Source of the DNA: Desulfofundulus kuznetsovii DSM 6115
GTDB taxonomy: Bacteria; Bacillota; Desulfotomaculia; Desulfotomaculales; Desulfovirgulaceae
NCBI RefSeq assembly: GCF_000214705.1
Contig: NC_015573.1
Span: forward strand, 2,363,001-2,427,000
Direction: 5' to 3'
DNA length: 64,000 nt
Below, in pieces: positions 54,120 through 61,707 of the stretch. The translations under genes were made by a program, and so were the position numbers. The notes below the pieces were generated by a model that made no database searches, was not told where the DNA came from, and saw only the letters and a program-made list of their open reading frames with translations. Each line of letters starts with the position of its first letter. Position 1 is the stretch's first letter.

Positions 54120-54183
54120 GGGGCGGACCCTTCCGGCCCGCCCCATTCCCTCCTTTCTGGAAATGGTTTGGGCCGGAAGGCCC
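54120..54183 (-). promoter_or_regulatory. hairpin-spaced ribosome site before the ArdC-like gene
   Basis: In gene direction: H2 GGGCC-TTCC-GGCCC (54170-54183), Shine-Dalgarno AAAGGAGGG (54148-54156), three bases, H1 GGGGCGG...CCGCCCC (54120-54144), then GGATC and ATG. Folding H1 leaves eight bases between Shine-Dalgarno and ATG. No other ribosome site is near this ATG, which makes this the cleanest case. Confidence 0.6.
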
Positions 54184-54190
54184 AGTTAGC

Positions 54191-54388
54191 TTACTTTGTA
54201 TTCTTCGCAATCCATGTATTCTTCGCAATCCATTCATCAATTTTGGCAGCTATAATAACTGCCTCCTCTTCACTCAGGAAACCAAAAAGTTTAAGGGTCA
54301 TAAGTGCGCTAGACACTCTCTGCCCGTAAGTCTGATCGACCCAGTCTGGTGCCGGGTCGGAGGGAGATCGCCTTTCTGCAAGGGACAT
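54191..54388 (-). CDS. small acidic protein with an in-frame duplication
   Basis: A 65-residue protein (SSALMTLKLFGFLSEEEAVI) ending WIAKNTWIAKNTK. The DNA TGTATTCTTCGCAATCCA is repeated in tandem (54197-54232), adding six residues. The ATG has its own GGGGGAAG; a second Shine-Dalgarno (54440-54450) and a GGGGCG...CGCCCC hairpin (54412-54435) lie further upstream, like a displaced copy of the hairpin module. Confidence 0.55.
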   Translation of the reverse strand: MSLAERRSPSDPAPDWVDQTYGQRVSSALMTLKLFGFLSEEEAVIIAAKIDEWIAKNTWIAKNTK

Positions 54389-54453
54389 TTTATCTTCCCC
54401 CTTCCTCTTACGGGGCGGGCGTTACGTCTCGCCCCATTTCTCCTTTCTTGAAT

Positions 54454-54615
54454 TTACGCGGGCCATACGGCACTTTCTTTCGGCAGTTTCCGGTAGCCGA
54501 AATACTCTCGAATATAGCGCCGGGCTTCGCGCTCGGAAACAGGGCGCTTAAACCTGAAGTCCACCGCATAGACCATCCCTGGCCGGTGGTAGTACCACAA
54601 CATACTTCTTCTCAT
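54454..54615 (-). CDS. small basic protein behind a hairpin-spaced ribosome site
   Basis: A 53-residue protein from the ATG at 54615 (MRRSMLWYYHRPGMVYAVDF, RFKRPVSEREARRYIREYFG, YRKLPKESAVWPA). Its composition and the helical middle look like a real protein, and it ends just before the module of the next gene. An ATG five bases further upstream is in a frame that stops after 23 codons. No family is recognised. Confidence 0.55.
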   Translation of the reverse strand: MRRSMLWYYHRPGMVYAVDFRFKRPVSEREARRYIREYFGYRKLPKESAVWPA

Positions 54616-54622
54616 ACATTCC

Positions 54623-54693
54623 GGGGGCGGCCTCCGGCCTGCCGCCCCCTCATCCCCTTGAAAGAGATTTTGGGTTTGGCGGGCCGGGCCGCC
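54623..54693 (-). promoter_or_regulatory. hairpin-spaced ribosome site before the 53-residue protein
   Basis: In gene direction: H2 GGCGGCCCGGCCCGCC (54678-54693), Shine-Dalgarno AAGGGGATG (about 54651-54659), H1 with a perfect 9-bp stem GGGGGCGGC...GCCGCCCCC (54623-54649), seven bases, then ATG. H2 is the same 16-mer as at 53073-53088. Confidence 0.55.
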
Positions 54694-54722
54694 TGAGTGA
54701 TTAAGTTTTCCTTAATAAAGCA

Positions 54723-54767
54723 AAAGAGGACGGTCGGAACATGAATGTCCCGTTTTCCGTCCTCTTT
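54723..54767 (-). terminator. intrinsic terminator after the relBE-like pair
   Basis: AAAGAGGACGG and CCGTCCTCTTT form an 11-bp stem; on the minus strand the stem ends in Ts and GCTTTATT follows. It lies 30 bases after the toxin relic's stop. Confidence 0.75.
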
Positions 54768-54796
54768 CTGGCCTTGACGGCCGTATTCCAATCTTC

Positions 54797-55025
54797 TTAC
54801 CTGCGGTATGCTTTGCTCCGATGGACTACCTCGGCAATATGAACCTCCTGGTTTTCAAACCGATACCGGAAGGTCACACGCCAGTCACCCACCCGAAGCC
54901 TAAAGCGATTATCCGCGTATTCCAGCTTAAGAACATCACCTTGGGGTGGAAACACCCGCAGGTTTCTTTCAATCGCCAGACTTGAGTTGCCGAATAGCCT
55001 TGGGGGAAAAGATTATATCATACAC
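54797..55025 (-). pseudogene. frameshifted RelE-family toxin
   Basis: A GTG at 55025 starts VYDIIFSPKAIRQLKSGD and stops (54969); another frame then continues IERNLRVFPPQGDVLKLEYA, DNRFRLRVGDWRVTFRYRFE, NQEVHIAEVVHRSKAYRR and stop (54797). Together they make a typical RelE/ParE toxin of about 75 residues, broken by a single frameshift (229 bases, not a multiple of three) and perhaps slightly shortened. Confidence 0.8.
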
Positions 55026-55227
55026 CGAGTTCCCTCCAGACATCTTCGGCTTTTATGCCTTTACCGGCATCTATTTCGGCAAACGATTCTTCGATATCAG
55101 CCGCTTCTTCCGGTGAAACCTTTTCAGTTGGCCAGGCCATGGAGTTAAGAATAACCCACAATGCCTGCACCTGTTCATCGCTCAACCGGTCTATAAGGGC
55201 CTTGACATACTCCCTCGCAATAGCCAT
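55018..55227 (-). CDS. antitoxin of the RelE-like toxin
   Basis: A 69-residue acidic protein from the ATG at 55227 with GGGGTGA upstream: MAIAREYVKALIDRLSDEQV, VSPEEAADIEESFAEIDAGK, EDVWRELGV. It resembles small RelB-like antitoxins of clostridia. Its stop overlaps the toxin start by eight bases. With the toxin broken it may persist only as an orphan. Confidence 0.7.
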   Translation of the reverse strand: MAIAREYVKALIDRLSDEQVQALWVILNSMAWPTEKVSPEEAADIEESFAEIDAGKGIKAEDVWRELGV

Positions 55228-55303
55228 GGTAATCACCCCGAGATCATTATATCTCGGAGAGACCATCTCCTTTCATTTATCATCGGCTCTCCCTTACACT
55301 CGG

Positions 55304-55546
55304 CTACCGCAAGGTCACCGCCAGCGTGACGACGATGCCGCCGAATCCCAGCAGCATGGTCACCAGAAGACCGATTGACCAGCGGTAGATACCGTGCAGT
55401 TCTCGCCTAACATCACCGATCTCCTGCCGGAATTCACTCCGCAGGTTGTTCTCCATCCGCTCCATTCTTTCCACCAGGTAGAGAAACCAGTGCGGGGGTA
55501 GTTCCGGCGGCTCGGCTGCAGCCGCTGTTTCTTTCATGGTTTCCAC
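55304..55546 (-). CDS. small membrane protein with a coiled coil (holin/XhlA-like layout)
   Basis: An 80-residue protein: a coiled-coil stretch (LYLVERMERMENNLRSEFRQ, EIGDVRRELHGIYRWS) and one C-terminal span (IGLLVTMLLGFGGIVVTLAV). The layout resembles XhlA/BhlA-type phage proteins and small conjugation membrane proteins. A GTG start with GGCGGTGAT upstream; an ATG three codons on is possible. Confidence 0.6.
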   Translation of the reverse strand: METMKETAAAAEPPELPPHWFLYLVERMERMENNLRSEFRQEIGDVRRELHGIYRWSIGLLVTMLLGFGGIVVTLAVTLR

Positions 55547-55587
55547 GGGTTATCACCGCCCCCACCTCCAGTTTAACATTCCGGAGA

Positions 55588-56160
55588 CTAGCCGGCAATC
55601 TCGACGCTTATCGCGAAGAGTTTGTCGTCGCCCATCGGCCGGTACTTAATCTTTGCTTGTTTGCCCGAGGACCCCAGCAGGGCCTGGCCGTTACCGTTCT
55701 TGGCGCAGATCTTATATTCCGCACCGTCTCCGGTAACCCCAATCGCCCAGATGGTACTTTCACTTTTTCCGGGCTTTACCTCTTTAATGGCAAAAGTATC
55801 AACCTTCAGCTCTTCCTGATCTGTGCTATTTCCCCTGCGGGATTCATTTTCGTCTCCTTGTGCCGATTTCTGCTCACCTTTTACCAGCGCCGCCAGCACC
55901 GCCTGCGCGTCGTCCGCTCTGCCCGCACCGATGAGCGCCGACAGCAGGTTGATGGTCGCCACGGCGGCCGTCTGGCGGGAGCGTAACCATTCCAATTCCC
56001 GGTCGATGTTCGCCAGGTTGTCCCTGACGGCCCGGAGGGCTTCTTCGTCCCCGCCCTGGGAAAGTTTCTTTTCCAGGTCCGCCCTGGCGACCATTATGTC
56101 GCGTATTACCGTCGGTATCTCGTTAACTTCCTTCACCAGCTTGACCAGCATTTCTTTCAT
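55588..56160 (-). CDS. uncharacterised two-part element protein
   Basis: A 190-residue protein from the ATG at 56160. The first half is helical or coiled-coil (MKEMLVKLVKEVNEIPTVIR, VRDNLANIDRELEWLRSRQT), then an acidic linker, then a beta-rich C-terminal domain (FAIKEVKPGKSESTIWAIGV, GQALLGSSGKQAKIKYRPMG) that could be an OB-like fold. No family is recognised. Its ribosome site is hairpin-spaced. Confidence 0.65.
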   Translation of the reverse strand: MKEMLVKLVKEVNEIPTVIRDIMVARADLEKKLSQGGDEEALRAVRDNLANIDRELEWLRSRQTAAVATINLLSALIGAGRADDAQAVLAALVKGEQKSAQGDENESRRGNSTDQEELKVDTFAIKEVKPGKSESTIWAIGVTGDGAEYKICAKNGNGQALLGSSGKQAKIKYRPMGDDKLFAISVEIAG

Positions 56161-56166
56161 GCTTCC

Positions 56167-56239
56167 GGGCTGCGGGCCGTCCGGCCCGCGCCCAATCACC
56201 TCCCTGGAAATGATGATTGGTTTTGCGGGCCGGCGGCCC
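56167..56239 (-). promoter_or_regulatory. hairpin-spaced ribosome site before the 190-residue protein
   Basis: In gene direction: H2 GGGCC-GCC-GGCCC (56227-56239), Shine-Dalgarno AGGGAGGTG (56197-56205), then H1, GGGC-GCGGGCC...GGCCCGC-A-GCCC (56167-56193, stem of 11 pairs with one bulge), six bases, ATG. The layout matches 53026-53088 although the stem sequence differs. Confidence 0.55.
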
Positions 56240-56265
56240 TTAATTTCTCTTTACACTCGCATCCC

Positions 56266-56544
56266 TTACTGTACCGCCGACTCGGAAGGAACGCAGAACA
56301 GGTTACCAACGTCGATGGTTTCGCCTTTTCCGTTTCCTTCCGTAAACCTCTTTATTGCCCGTTCCACAAAAACTTCGACATCGAGATCGTAAGTTTCCTC
56401 TCCGCAGCGCGGGCAGTAGTAATAGGGGATTCTTTTGAGACAAAGCGCTGCGCCGTCTTTTACCAGCGTTTTTTCTTTAAACCGAAGTTCGGCGTTCTCG
56501 TAGTAGCACCCGGCACAAATGCCGACCAACTCAAGCTTCTCCAT
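56266..56544 (-). CDS. YgiT-type zinc-finger antitoxin
   Basis: A 92-residue protein from the ATG at 56544 (AAAGGAGATG upstream). Two Cys pairs, ICAGCYYENAELRFKEKTLV and YYYCPRCGEETYDLDVEVFV, are typical of YgiT/MqsA-type zinc domains. In this family the zinc-finger protein follows a DUF4258 toxin gene, as here. It ends FCVPSESAVQ with no HTH, so it is the short form. Confidence 0.8.
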   Translation of the reverse strand: MEKLELVGICAGCYYENAELRFKEKTLVKDGAALCLKRIPYYYCPRCGEETYDLDVEVFVERAIKRFTEGNGKGETIDVGNLFCVPSESAVQ

Positions 56545-56560
56545 GATATCGCATCTCCTT

Positions 56561-56905
56561 TTATTTCCGGGGCGATTTGAGAGTCCGGTGATCGTCTTCC
56601 CAGACATCCGGATCCGGTTCGTAGGCTGTAACCAGTATTACGGTTTTCCCGTGAAGCGCCACGACCAGATGGAGGATTCGACCACCGCTCCCACGGCCCA
56701 TAACCACTCTCACGGGGTCCGGATTGCTTCCGTACATTCCCGGCGCATGGCCCTGGATGATTTCTTCGTTATTTATAACGTTATACACTTCTTCCACCGT
56801 TATACCTCTTGCTTTGATCCGCTTCCGGCAATGCCTGGAAAACCGGATACGGGCACGGCGAATGCGGACCATTTCTTCCCGCCATCGTTCTTTGCCGTCA
56901 TACAT
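56561..56905 (-). CDS. DUF4258-family toxin
   Basis: A 114-residue protein: IRFSRHCRKRIKARGITVEE, GSNPDPVRVVMGRGSGGRIL, HLVVALHGKTVILVTAYEPD. This is the DUF4258 pattern (start FSxHxxxRxxxRGI, end VITxYxP), RelE-like toxins. It stands 16 bases before the YgiT-type antitoxin gene. The ATG has GGAGG 11 bases upstream. Confidence 0.8.
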   Translation of the reverse strand: MYDGKERWREEMVRIRRARIRFSRHCRKRIKARGITVEEVYNVINNEEIIQGHAPGMYGSNPDPVRVVMGRGSGGRILHLVVALHGKTVILVTAYEPDPDVWEDDHRTLKSPRK

Positions 56906-56994
56906 TTCCCGGGCTGCCTCCTTTCATTCGAAATTGAAGCGCCCGGGTTTTTCTCCCGCGGGCGCCCGTTTCCAACGCCCGCGGAGGGCTTGCA

Positions 56995-57790
56995 AAAAAC
57001 AGAAAAACACTTTAACAGAGCAAGCAACTGCTTCTTGCTTTCGTCCGCCAAAGTGTCTTTCTTTGCTGCTAATATTCCGTTTCTTGCGCACGCCAATGAG
57101 GCGTGCATATCAATGCGCAGCAGTTCCTTTTCAAACCGGCCAAAACCGCTGCCTTCTTCCGTACGCCGACCGGTGGCGTACTTATCTCGCGTACGTCCCA
57201 GTGTTTGGAACTCCTGGGCCGCTAACGCGACACCGCCCATTGATTTGAGGACGACCACTCCTCACCGCTTGTAGCGCCGCTGGGTCGGGCCTTCCCGGTC
57301 TGCGGCGGTTAGCCCATTTCATGTCGAGGTCGGCCATACCTCTCATCCAACTTTCAACGCTAATGGAGGGGGGCAACCTCCGACCTATAGCGCTTGGGAC
57401 GTTTCGGTTACAAGGGGTTACTACGGTTGCCTTCGGAAGAGTCCACCTTCCTACCGCTGTGGCCTAATGCCACTCACCCCAGGGGCCGGATACAGCTCCG
57501 GCCAGGCAAGGTACCCTGCCGCTCATCGCCGTGCAGTCGTACCGTTTTGCCCATTCCTTACGGCTGGGTCCCGCCGCCTGCGTCTGCTCATCGCCGTGAC
57601 GCAGGTCCGGTACGTCTGCTCATCGCCGTGACGCACCTGCCCCGAGAGTACACCCTGCTCATCGCGAGGAATTTTTCCCGGAGCACTTCTTGCCAGTGAA
57701 TTCGCCCGCTCATCGCTGGCGACCACTCCGGGGCTTCCACCCGTATCAAGAGAAAGGCGTCCTGATAGGCAAGAAGTTTAAAACTTGTGT
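56995..57790 (-). ncRNA. putative large structured noncoding RNA
   Basis: The 927-base gap 56906-57832 lacks a credible gene but is packed with helices. Five hairpins share the apical word GCGATGAGC on the minus strand (57521-57529, 57586-57594, 57618-57626, 57657-57665, 57708-57716), on different stems: CTGC/GCAG, TGCGTC/GACGCA, CGTC/GACG within GCAGGT/ACCTGC, CCTC/GGG, TCGCC/GGGCGA within CCGGAG/CTCCGG. Further helices: GGCCGG...CCGGCC, GTGGC...GGCCAC, CGCTA-GGAGG...CCTCC-TAGCG, GCCGC...GCGGC, GTACGCC...GGCGTAC, GCACGCC...GGCGTGC, ACACTTT...AAAGTGT. Strand is inferred: a -35-like TTGACA (57831-57836) and the neighbours point to minus. Confidence 0.5.
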
Positions 57791-57832
57791 CTATATCCTT
57801 AACCCAAAGGTTAACAGGTTACCATATGGCTG

Positions 57833-58495
57833 TCAAGTGGTTTTCTGAAAAATTTTCCGGCGCAGTTCACCCGGCGCAAAGAGCAGTTCGTCCGCGGTGT
57901 ACATTTTGCCCGGCGGGGTGAGGATTTTTCCTTCCCGGAGGGTCGGGAAAATATATACGTCGGCATTCGGAACAGGGTTTTCCTCCCGGCGGGGAGCGTC
58001 AATGATCCATTGAGTTGCATTATCAGCAACGGTAAAACGCATTTCTGCCATAACAACGCTTTTCCCGTTCCTAACCACATGCCATTTAAAACCGGGCACT
58101 TCGTTCCTGGCCAGAGCATAGAAAAGCCCCAGCGCAGCCAGGCGGCAGGCTTCCTGGGCGTTTTTGGGCGGCCCGCCGTCGGCCGGAAACCAGAGACGGA
58201 ACTGCCCCTTGAATTGCCCTATTTCGGCAAATACGTTGACCCATCGGACCATTCCAGCCCACCACAGGCTGTTGAACGCCGAACCAGCTACTTTACGGTG
58301 ACAGGACAACGCGGTGGCCGCCGCGCCGGTAGTCATTGCCGTGGCTTCAGCCAGCATTTCCATTAGTTCGAAGGCTCTACCGGTATAATCTATGGATTCG
58401 TTGTCCCCCCGCTTGTATTGAGGCATGCCCAGGGCAATCCCTTTTGCGTAATTAATACCTTTGCTCGGAGGCCCGTTCCCTGCGTTTTCTTGCAC
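57833..58495 (-). CDS. winged-helix-like element protein
   Basis: A 220-residue protein from a GTG with GGAAGGAGG upstream. The first half looks like a winged helix (AFELMEMLAEATAMTTGAAA, LSCHRKVAGSAFNSLWWAGM); the second half is beta-rich (FKWHVVRNGKSVVMAEMRFT). It overlaps the S1-domain gene by 44 bases and lies just upstream of the structured RNA region on the same strand. No named family; DNA binding is inference. Confidence 0.6.
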   Translation of the reverse strand: MQENAGNGPPSKGINYAKGIALGMPQYKRGDNESIDYTGRAFELMEMLAEATAMTTGAAATALSCHRKVAGSAFNSLWWAGMVRWVNVFAEIGQFKGQFRLWFPADGGPPKNAQEACRLAALGLFYALARNEVPGFKWHVVRNGKSVVMAEMRFTVADNATQWIIDAPRREENPVPNADVYIFPTLREGKILTPPGKMYTADELLFAPGELRRKIFQKTT

Positions 58496-59309
58496 GTTGC
58501 CGCCTCCTTCCCCGGATTCTTTCTTCGTCCCAGCGTACCAGGTGGAGCACTCTGTTGTCCGGATCGTACCTCTGCACCTGGTATTTCACGGTTTCCCCAA
58601 TCTTTACCTGTTCGCTCTTAGGGTATGGGGCGATACCGACCAAACCGGGTTTCGTTTGAACGAAGGCGATATTATCTTTAATTTGAATTATTTTCCCGGT
58701 TACCATCTCGCCACGGACATATTCTCCGGGTTGCCACGGGTCTATCATTGAAATGTCAATTCTCTTTGCCGCTTTGTCGATTCCGGTCACTTGCACTTTT
58801 ACGAATTGTCCCGTGGGATACTGTACTTCAACGGGTACTGCCCGGGACAACTTGATTTCCCTCCGGGGTATCCTGACTAATACGCCACCACCGATGTCCA
58901 CAACAATGCCACTCGGAGAGGACGCCCTGACCAGCGCAAGCAGTTGCTCCGATTCTTCCAACTGTTCAATCATACGGCGCAGATTTTCTTCCACGACCTC
59001 TTTTCTGGTAAGGGCGACTATGCTGTTTTTTCGGTCGATTCCCTTGATTTTCGCCGCCACAACTTGATGTTTGAACCAGTTCATTGATGTACCTTCCGGA
59101 AGTCCGCTTTCCGATTCGGGAATTAACCCAACGATACCGAACAAGTCTTCCTGCTCTCCAAAGCTGACCTCCCAGGTGTAACCATGGCCGTTAATTGACC
59201 TTACGTTGACTATGGTTACGTTCAAGATTTGTTCCTTGTCCCTTGCCGTGTAAAGAGCGTCCCAGGGATCTATATCCCTGTAATTGGTTCCTTCCGGCGC
59301 AAAACGCAT
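58452..59309 (-). CDS. S1-domain RNA-binding protein
   Basis: A 285-residue protein with S1-type OB repeats: an N-terminal one (NVTIVNVRSINGHGYTWEVS, VVAAKIKGIDRKNSIVALTR), a middle one (ASSPSGIVVDIGGGVLVRIP) and a C-terminal one (VRGEMVTGKIIQIKDNIAFV, QTKPGLVGIAPYPKSEQVKI), ending in a very basic tail (RIRGRRRQRARKRRERASEQ). Resembles ribosomal protein S1 paralogues. Such proteins bind single-stranded RNA. Its place two genes upstream of the structured RNA is notable. ATG with ACAGGAGGG upstream. Confidence 0.82.
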   Translation of the reverse strand: MRFAPEGTNYRDIDPWDALYTARDKEQILNVTIVNVRSINGHGYTWEVSFGEQEDLFGIVGLIPESESGLPEGTSMNWFKHQVVAAKIKGIDRKNSIVALTRKEVVEENLRRMIEQLEESEQLLALVRASSPSGIVVDIGGGVLVRIPRREIKLSRAVPVEVQYPTGQFVKVQVTGIDKAAKRIDISMIDPWQPGEYVRGEMVTGKIIQIKDNIAFVQTKPGLVGIAPYPKSEQVKIGETVKYQVQRYDPDNRVLHLVRWDEERIRGRRRQRARKRRERASEQRY

Positions 59310-59312
59310 GTC

Positions 59313-61703
59313 CTATCCCTCCTGTCGGTTTTTAAACTCGAATTCTATTTTGCCGCCTTCTCCCAGGACCAGGGCGGCTTCGAAGTCCTTGCCGGCCCTG
59401 GACTTAAAGCCCTTGATAACGCCGGTCCTGCCCTTCTGGAGCAGTTCTTTTGCCAGGTTGGCCGCAATCTTTTTCCCGGCGATCTCCTTCCAGATAACGA
59501 ATTTACAACCCTCCTTCCATCCCGCGCAGCCGTAGCCCTTCTTCCCCTCGATGACATCCTTGCCGCAGAGGGGACATTTGCCCAGGGCCTGGCCGGCGTG
59601 GTCGGCAAATTCGAAGTTGACTTTGCCGTCTTCCCCCAGGGTCAATATGGCGTCGAAACTCTTGCCGGCTTTGGATTTGAAGCCCTTAATTACGCCGGTT
59701 CTGCCTTTTTGGAGTAACTCCCGTGCTTGTTTGGCCGTAATCTTCTTTCCGGCGGTTTCCTTCCAGATGGCAAAGTTACATCCGTCTCTGTACCCGCTGC
59801 AGCCGTAGGATTTGGTATATTCCAGCACGTCACGTCCGCATAGAGGACACCTGCCCATCACCTCCTTCTGGTGTACCGCGCCGTTTGCTTCCTGTTCTTT
59901 TGCCATGGCCACCACCTCCACCGTGAAGTTTTTGAGGCCAACCAGCCACAACCGGGCATCATCCAGCCCCTCCTCTATACGCCGCAGCCCGTCTTCCCAT
60001 TGAGCGGTCAGTTCCACCGATTTCAGTTTTTCCGGCACCAGGTCTATCAGTGCTTCGCCCCGCGGGGTGGGCACCAGGGTTTTCTTGCGGCGCTCGATGT
60101 ATCCCCGCTTGATCAGCGTTTCGATGATTGCCGCCCTGGTGGCGGGTGTGCCGATGCCGCCGGCGGCCTTGAGGGTTTCGGCCATTTCCCTGTCGTCCAA
60201 AAGGCGGCCGGCATTTTCCATGGCCGCCAGAAGCGTGGCTTCGGTGTACCGTTTCGGGGGTTTCGTCTGCCGCTCGACAGCCCCCGCTTCTTCGACGCCG
60301 ACCGTCTCGCCCTCGGCCAGGGGCGGGAGCGGTTGTGATTCTCCGTCTTCGTCTTTCCCATCCTTTTCCTCCTTTTCTTCCGGCCCGTATACTGCTTTCC
60401 AGCCCGGCTCGATCTCTACCCGGCCTCTGGATATAAAAGTCTCGTCCCCGACTTCGGTGACCACGGCGGTTTCGTCGTAGACTGCCGGGGGATAAAACAT
60501 GGCCAGGAACCTCCGGACCACCAGATCATATACCTGTCGCTCCGCGGGGTTGAGGGCTGACGGGTCCGGAGTCACGTCCGTGGGGATGATGGCGTGGTGG
60601 TCCGTGACTCCGGCGTCGTCGATGTAACGTTTGCCCGGGAGCATTCCCGGCCTGATCCGGCGGATCAGTTCCCCGTATTCCGGGCATTTTTCCAGAGCGG
60701 CCAGGCGTTTTTGCAGGGTGTCCCGCGCCAATGCCTCCGTTAAATGGCGGCTGTCCGTCCTGGGATAGGTGATCAGTTTGTGTTTTTCGTAGAGGGCCTG
60801 GGCCGCGTCCAGGACCTTCTGAGCCGTCATTCCGTATTTCCGGTTGGCTTCTTTCTGCAGGTCGTTCAGGTTGAAGAGCAGGGGTGGGGCCTCCGTTTTA
60901 GTGCGTTTTTCAACCTGTGCCACCCTGCCGGAACCGGCGGCCAGGGCGGCCCGTACCAGTTCCTCTGCCCGTGATTTTTCTTTGATGCGGCTCTCGCCAC
61001 CCCTGAACCACCTGCCCCGGTAGGTGGCCCCGCCGCTTTTCTGGAAGGTGGCCCGGACCTCCCAGTAAGTCTCCGGCTTGAAATCCCGGATTTCCCTTTC
61101 CCGCTGCACCACCAGGGCCAGGGTGGGTGTCTGTACCCTGCCGACGGAGAGCAGGGTTTTGTGTTTCACCGAAAACGCCCGGGTGGCGTTGATCCCCACG
61201 ATCCAGTCGGCTTCGGCCCGGGCCCTGGCCGCCGCTGCCAGGTTGTCCAGTTCGCGGCCGTCACGGAGTTTTTTGAAGGCCTCCCGGATTGCGGAGGGGG
61301 TGGCCTCCGAAAGCCACAGGCGTTTGACCGGTTTTCTGCAGCCGCACCACTCGTATATGCGGCGGAAGATCAGTTCCCCCTCACGCCCCGCGTCACAGGC
61401 GTTGATTACTTCCGCCACGTCCGCCGAATTGAGCAGTTGTTTCAGGATTTTGAGCTGCTTCGCACCACTCCTGATTGGATGCAGTTTGAACTCCTCCGGG
61501 ATAATGGGTAACGGTTCAAGAGTCCACTTGACGAAGGCCGGGTCGTATTCGTGCGCGTCGGCCAGTTCCAGGAGGTGGCCCAGCGCCCAGGAGATGACCA
61601 GACGGTCGTTCTCCAGGTAGCCGTCTTTTTGCGCGAATTTCCCCAGGGCGGAGGCAATGTCGCGGGCGACGGACGGTTTCTCGGCTATAACCAGCTTGCG
61701 CAA
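59313..61703 (-). CDS. topB: DNA topoisomerase III
   Basis: A 796-residue type IA topoisomerase. TOPRIM motif LVIAEKPSVARDIASALGKF with NACDAGREGELIFRRIYEW; the active Tyr is in LITYPRTDSRHL; GRVQTPTLALVVQRE follows the IA pattern. The C-terminus has two near-identical zinc-ribbon/topoisomerase repeats (MGRCPLCGRDVLEYTKSYGC and LGKCPLCGKDVIEGKKGYGC, each followed by GRTGVIKGFKS). TopB next to TraG-type genes is a standard marker of conjugative elements. The start is TTG with AAGGGGGAA upstream. Confidence 0.95.
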   Translation of the reverse strand: MRKLVIAEKPSVARDIASALGKFAQKDGYLENDRLVISWALGHLLELADAHEYDPAFVKWTLEPLPIIPEEFKLHPIRSGAKQLKILKQLLNSADVAEVINACDAGREGELIFRRIYEWCGCRKPVKRLWLSEATPSAIREAFKKLRDGRELDNLAAAARARAEADWIVGINATRAFSVKHKTLLSVGRVQTPTLALVVQREREIRDFKPETYWEVRATFQKSGGATYRGRWFRGGESRIKEKSRAEELVRAALAAGSGRVAQVEKRTKTEAPPLLFNLNDLQKEANRKYGMTAQKVLDAAQALYEKHKLITYPRTDSRHLTEALARDTLQKRLAALEKCPEYGELIRRIRPGMLPGKRYIDDAGVTDHHAIIPTDVTPDPSALNPAERQVYDLVVRRFLAMFYPPAVYDETAVVTEVGDETFISRGRVEIEPGWKAVYGPEEKEEKDGKDEDGESQPLPPLAEGETVGVEEAGAVERQTKPPKRYTEATLLAAMENAGRLLDDREMAETLKAAGGIGTPATRAAIIETLIKRGYIERRKKTLVPTPRGEALIDLVPEKLKSVELTAQWEDGLRRIEEGLDDARLWLVGLKNFTVEVVAMAKEQEANGAVHQKEVMGRCPLCGRDVLEYTKSYGCSGYRDGCNFAIWKETAGKKITAKQARELLQKGRTGVIKGFKSKAGKSFDAILTLGEDGKVNFEFADHAGQALGKCPLCGKDVIEGKKGYGCAGWKEGCKFVIWKEIAGKKIAANLAKELLQKGRTGVIKGFKSRAGKDFEAALVLGEGGKIEFEFKNRQEG

Positions 61704-61707
61704 AACA

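Noticed and set aside
56800-57258. 152-residue minus-strand open frame inside the structured region
   Set aside because: It runs across several perfect RNA-like stems and into the start of the DUF4258 gene, has no domain I recognise and no clear ribosome site.
57182-57376. 64-residue minus-strand open frame
   Set aside because: Rich in Arg/Pro/Gly and fully explained by the helices of the putative RNA.
56995-57790. Group II intron, RNase P RNA, tmRNA or OLE RNA
   Set aside because: No GTGCG start with a domain V-like AGC/GAAA hairpin, no GAGGAAAGTCC, no tRNA-like ends, and OLE's usual neighbours are missing. Assignment to GOLLD, ROOL or omega-RNA could not be made from memory.
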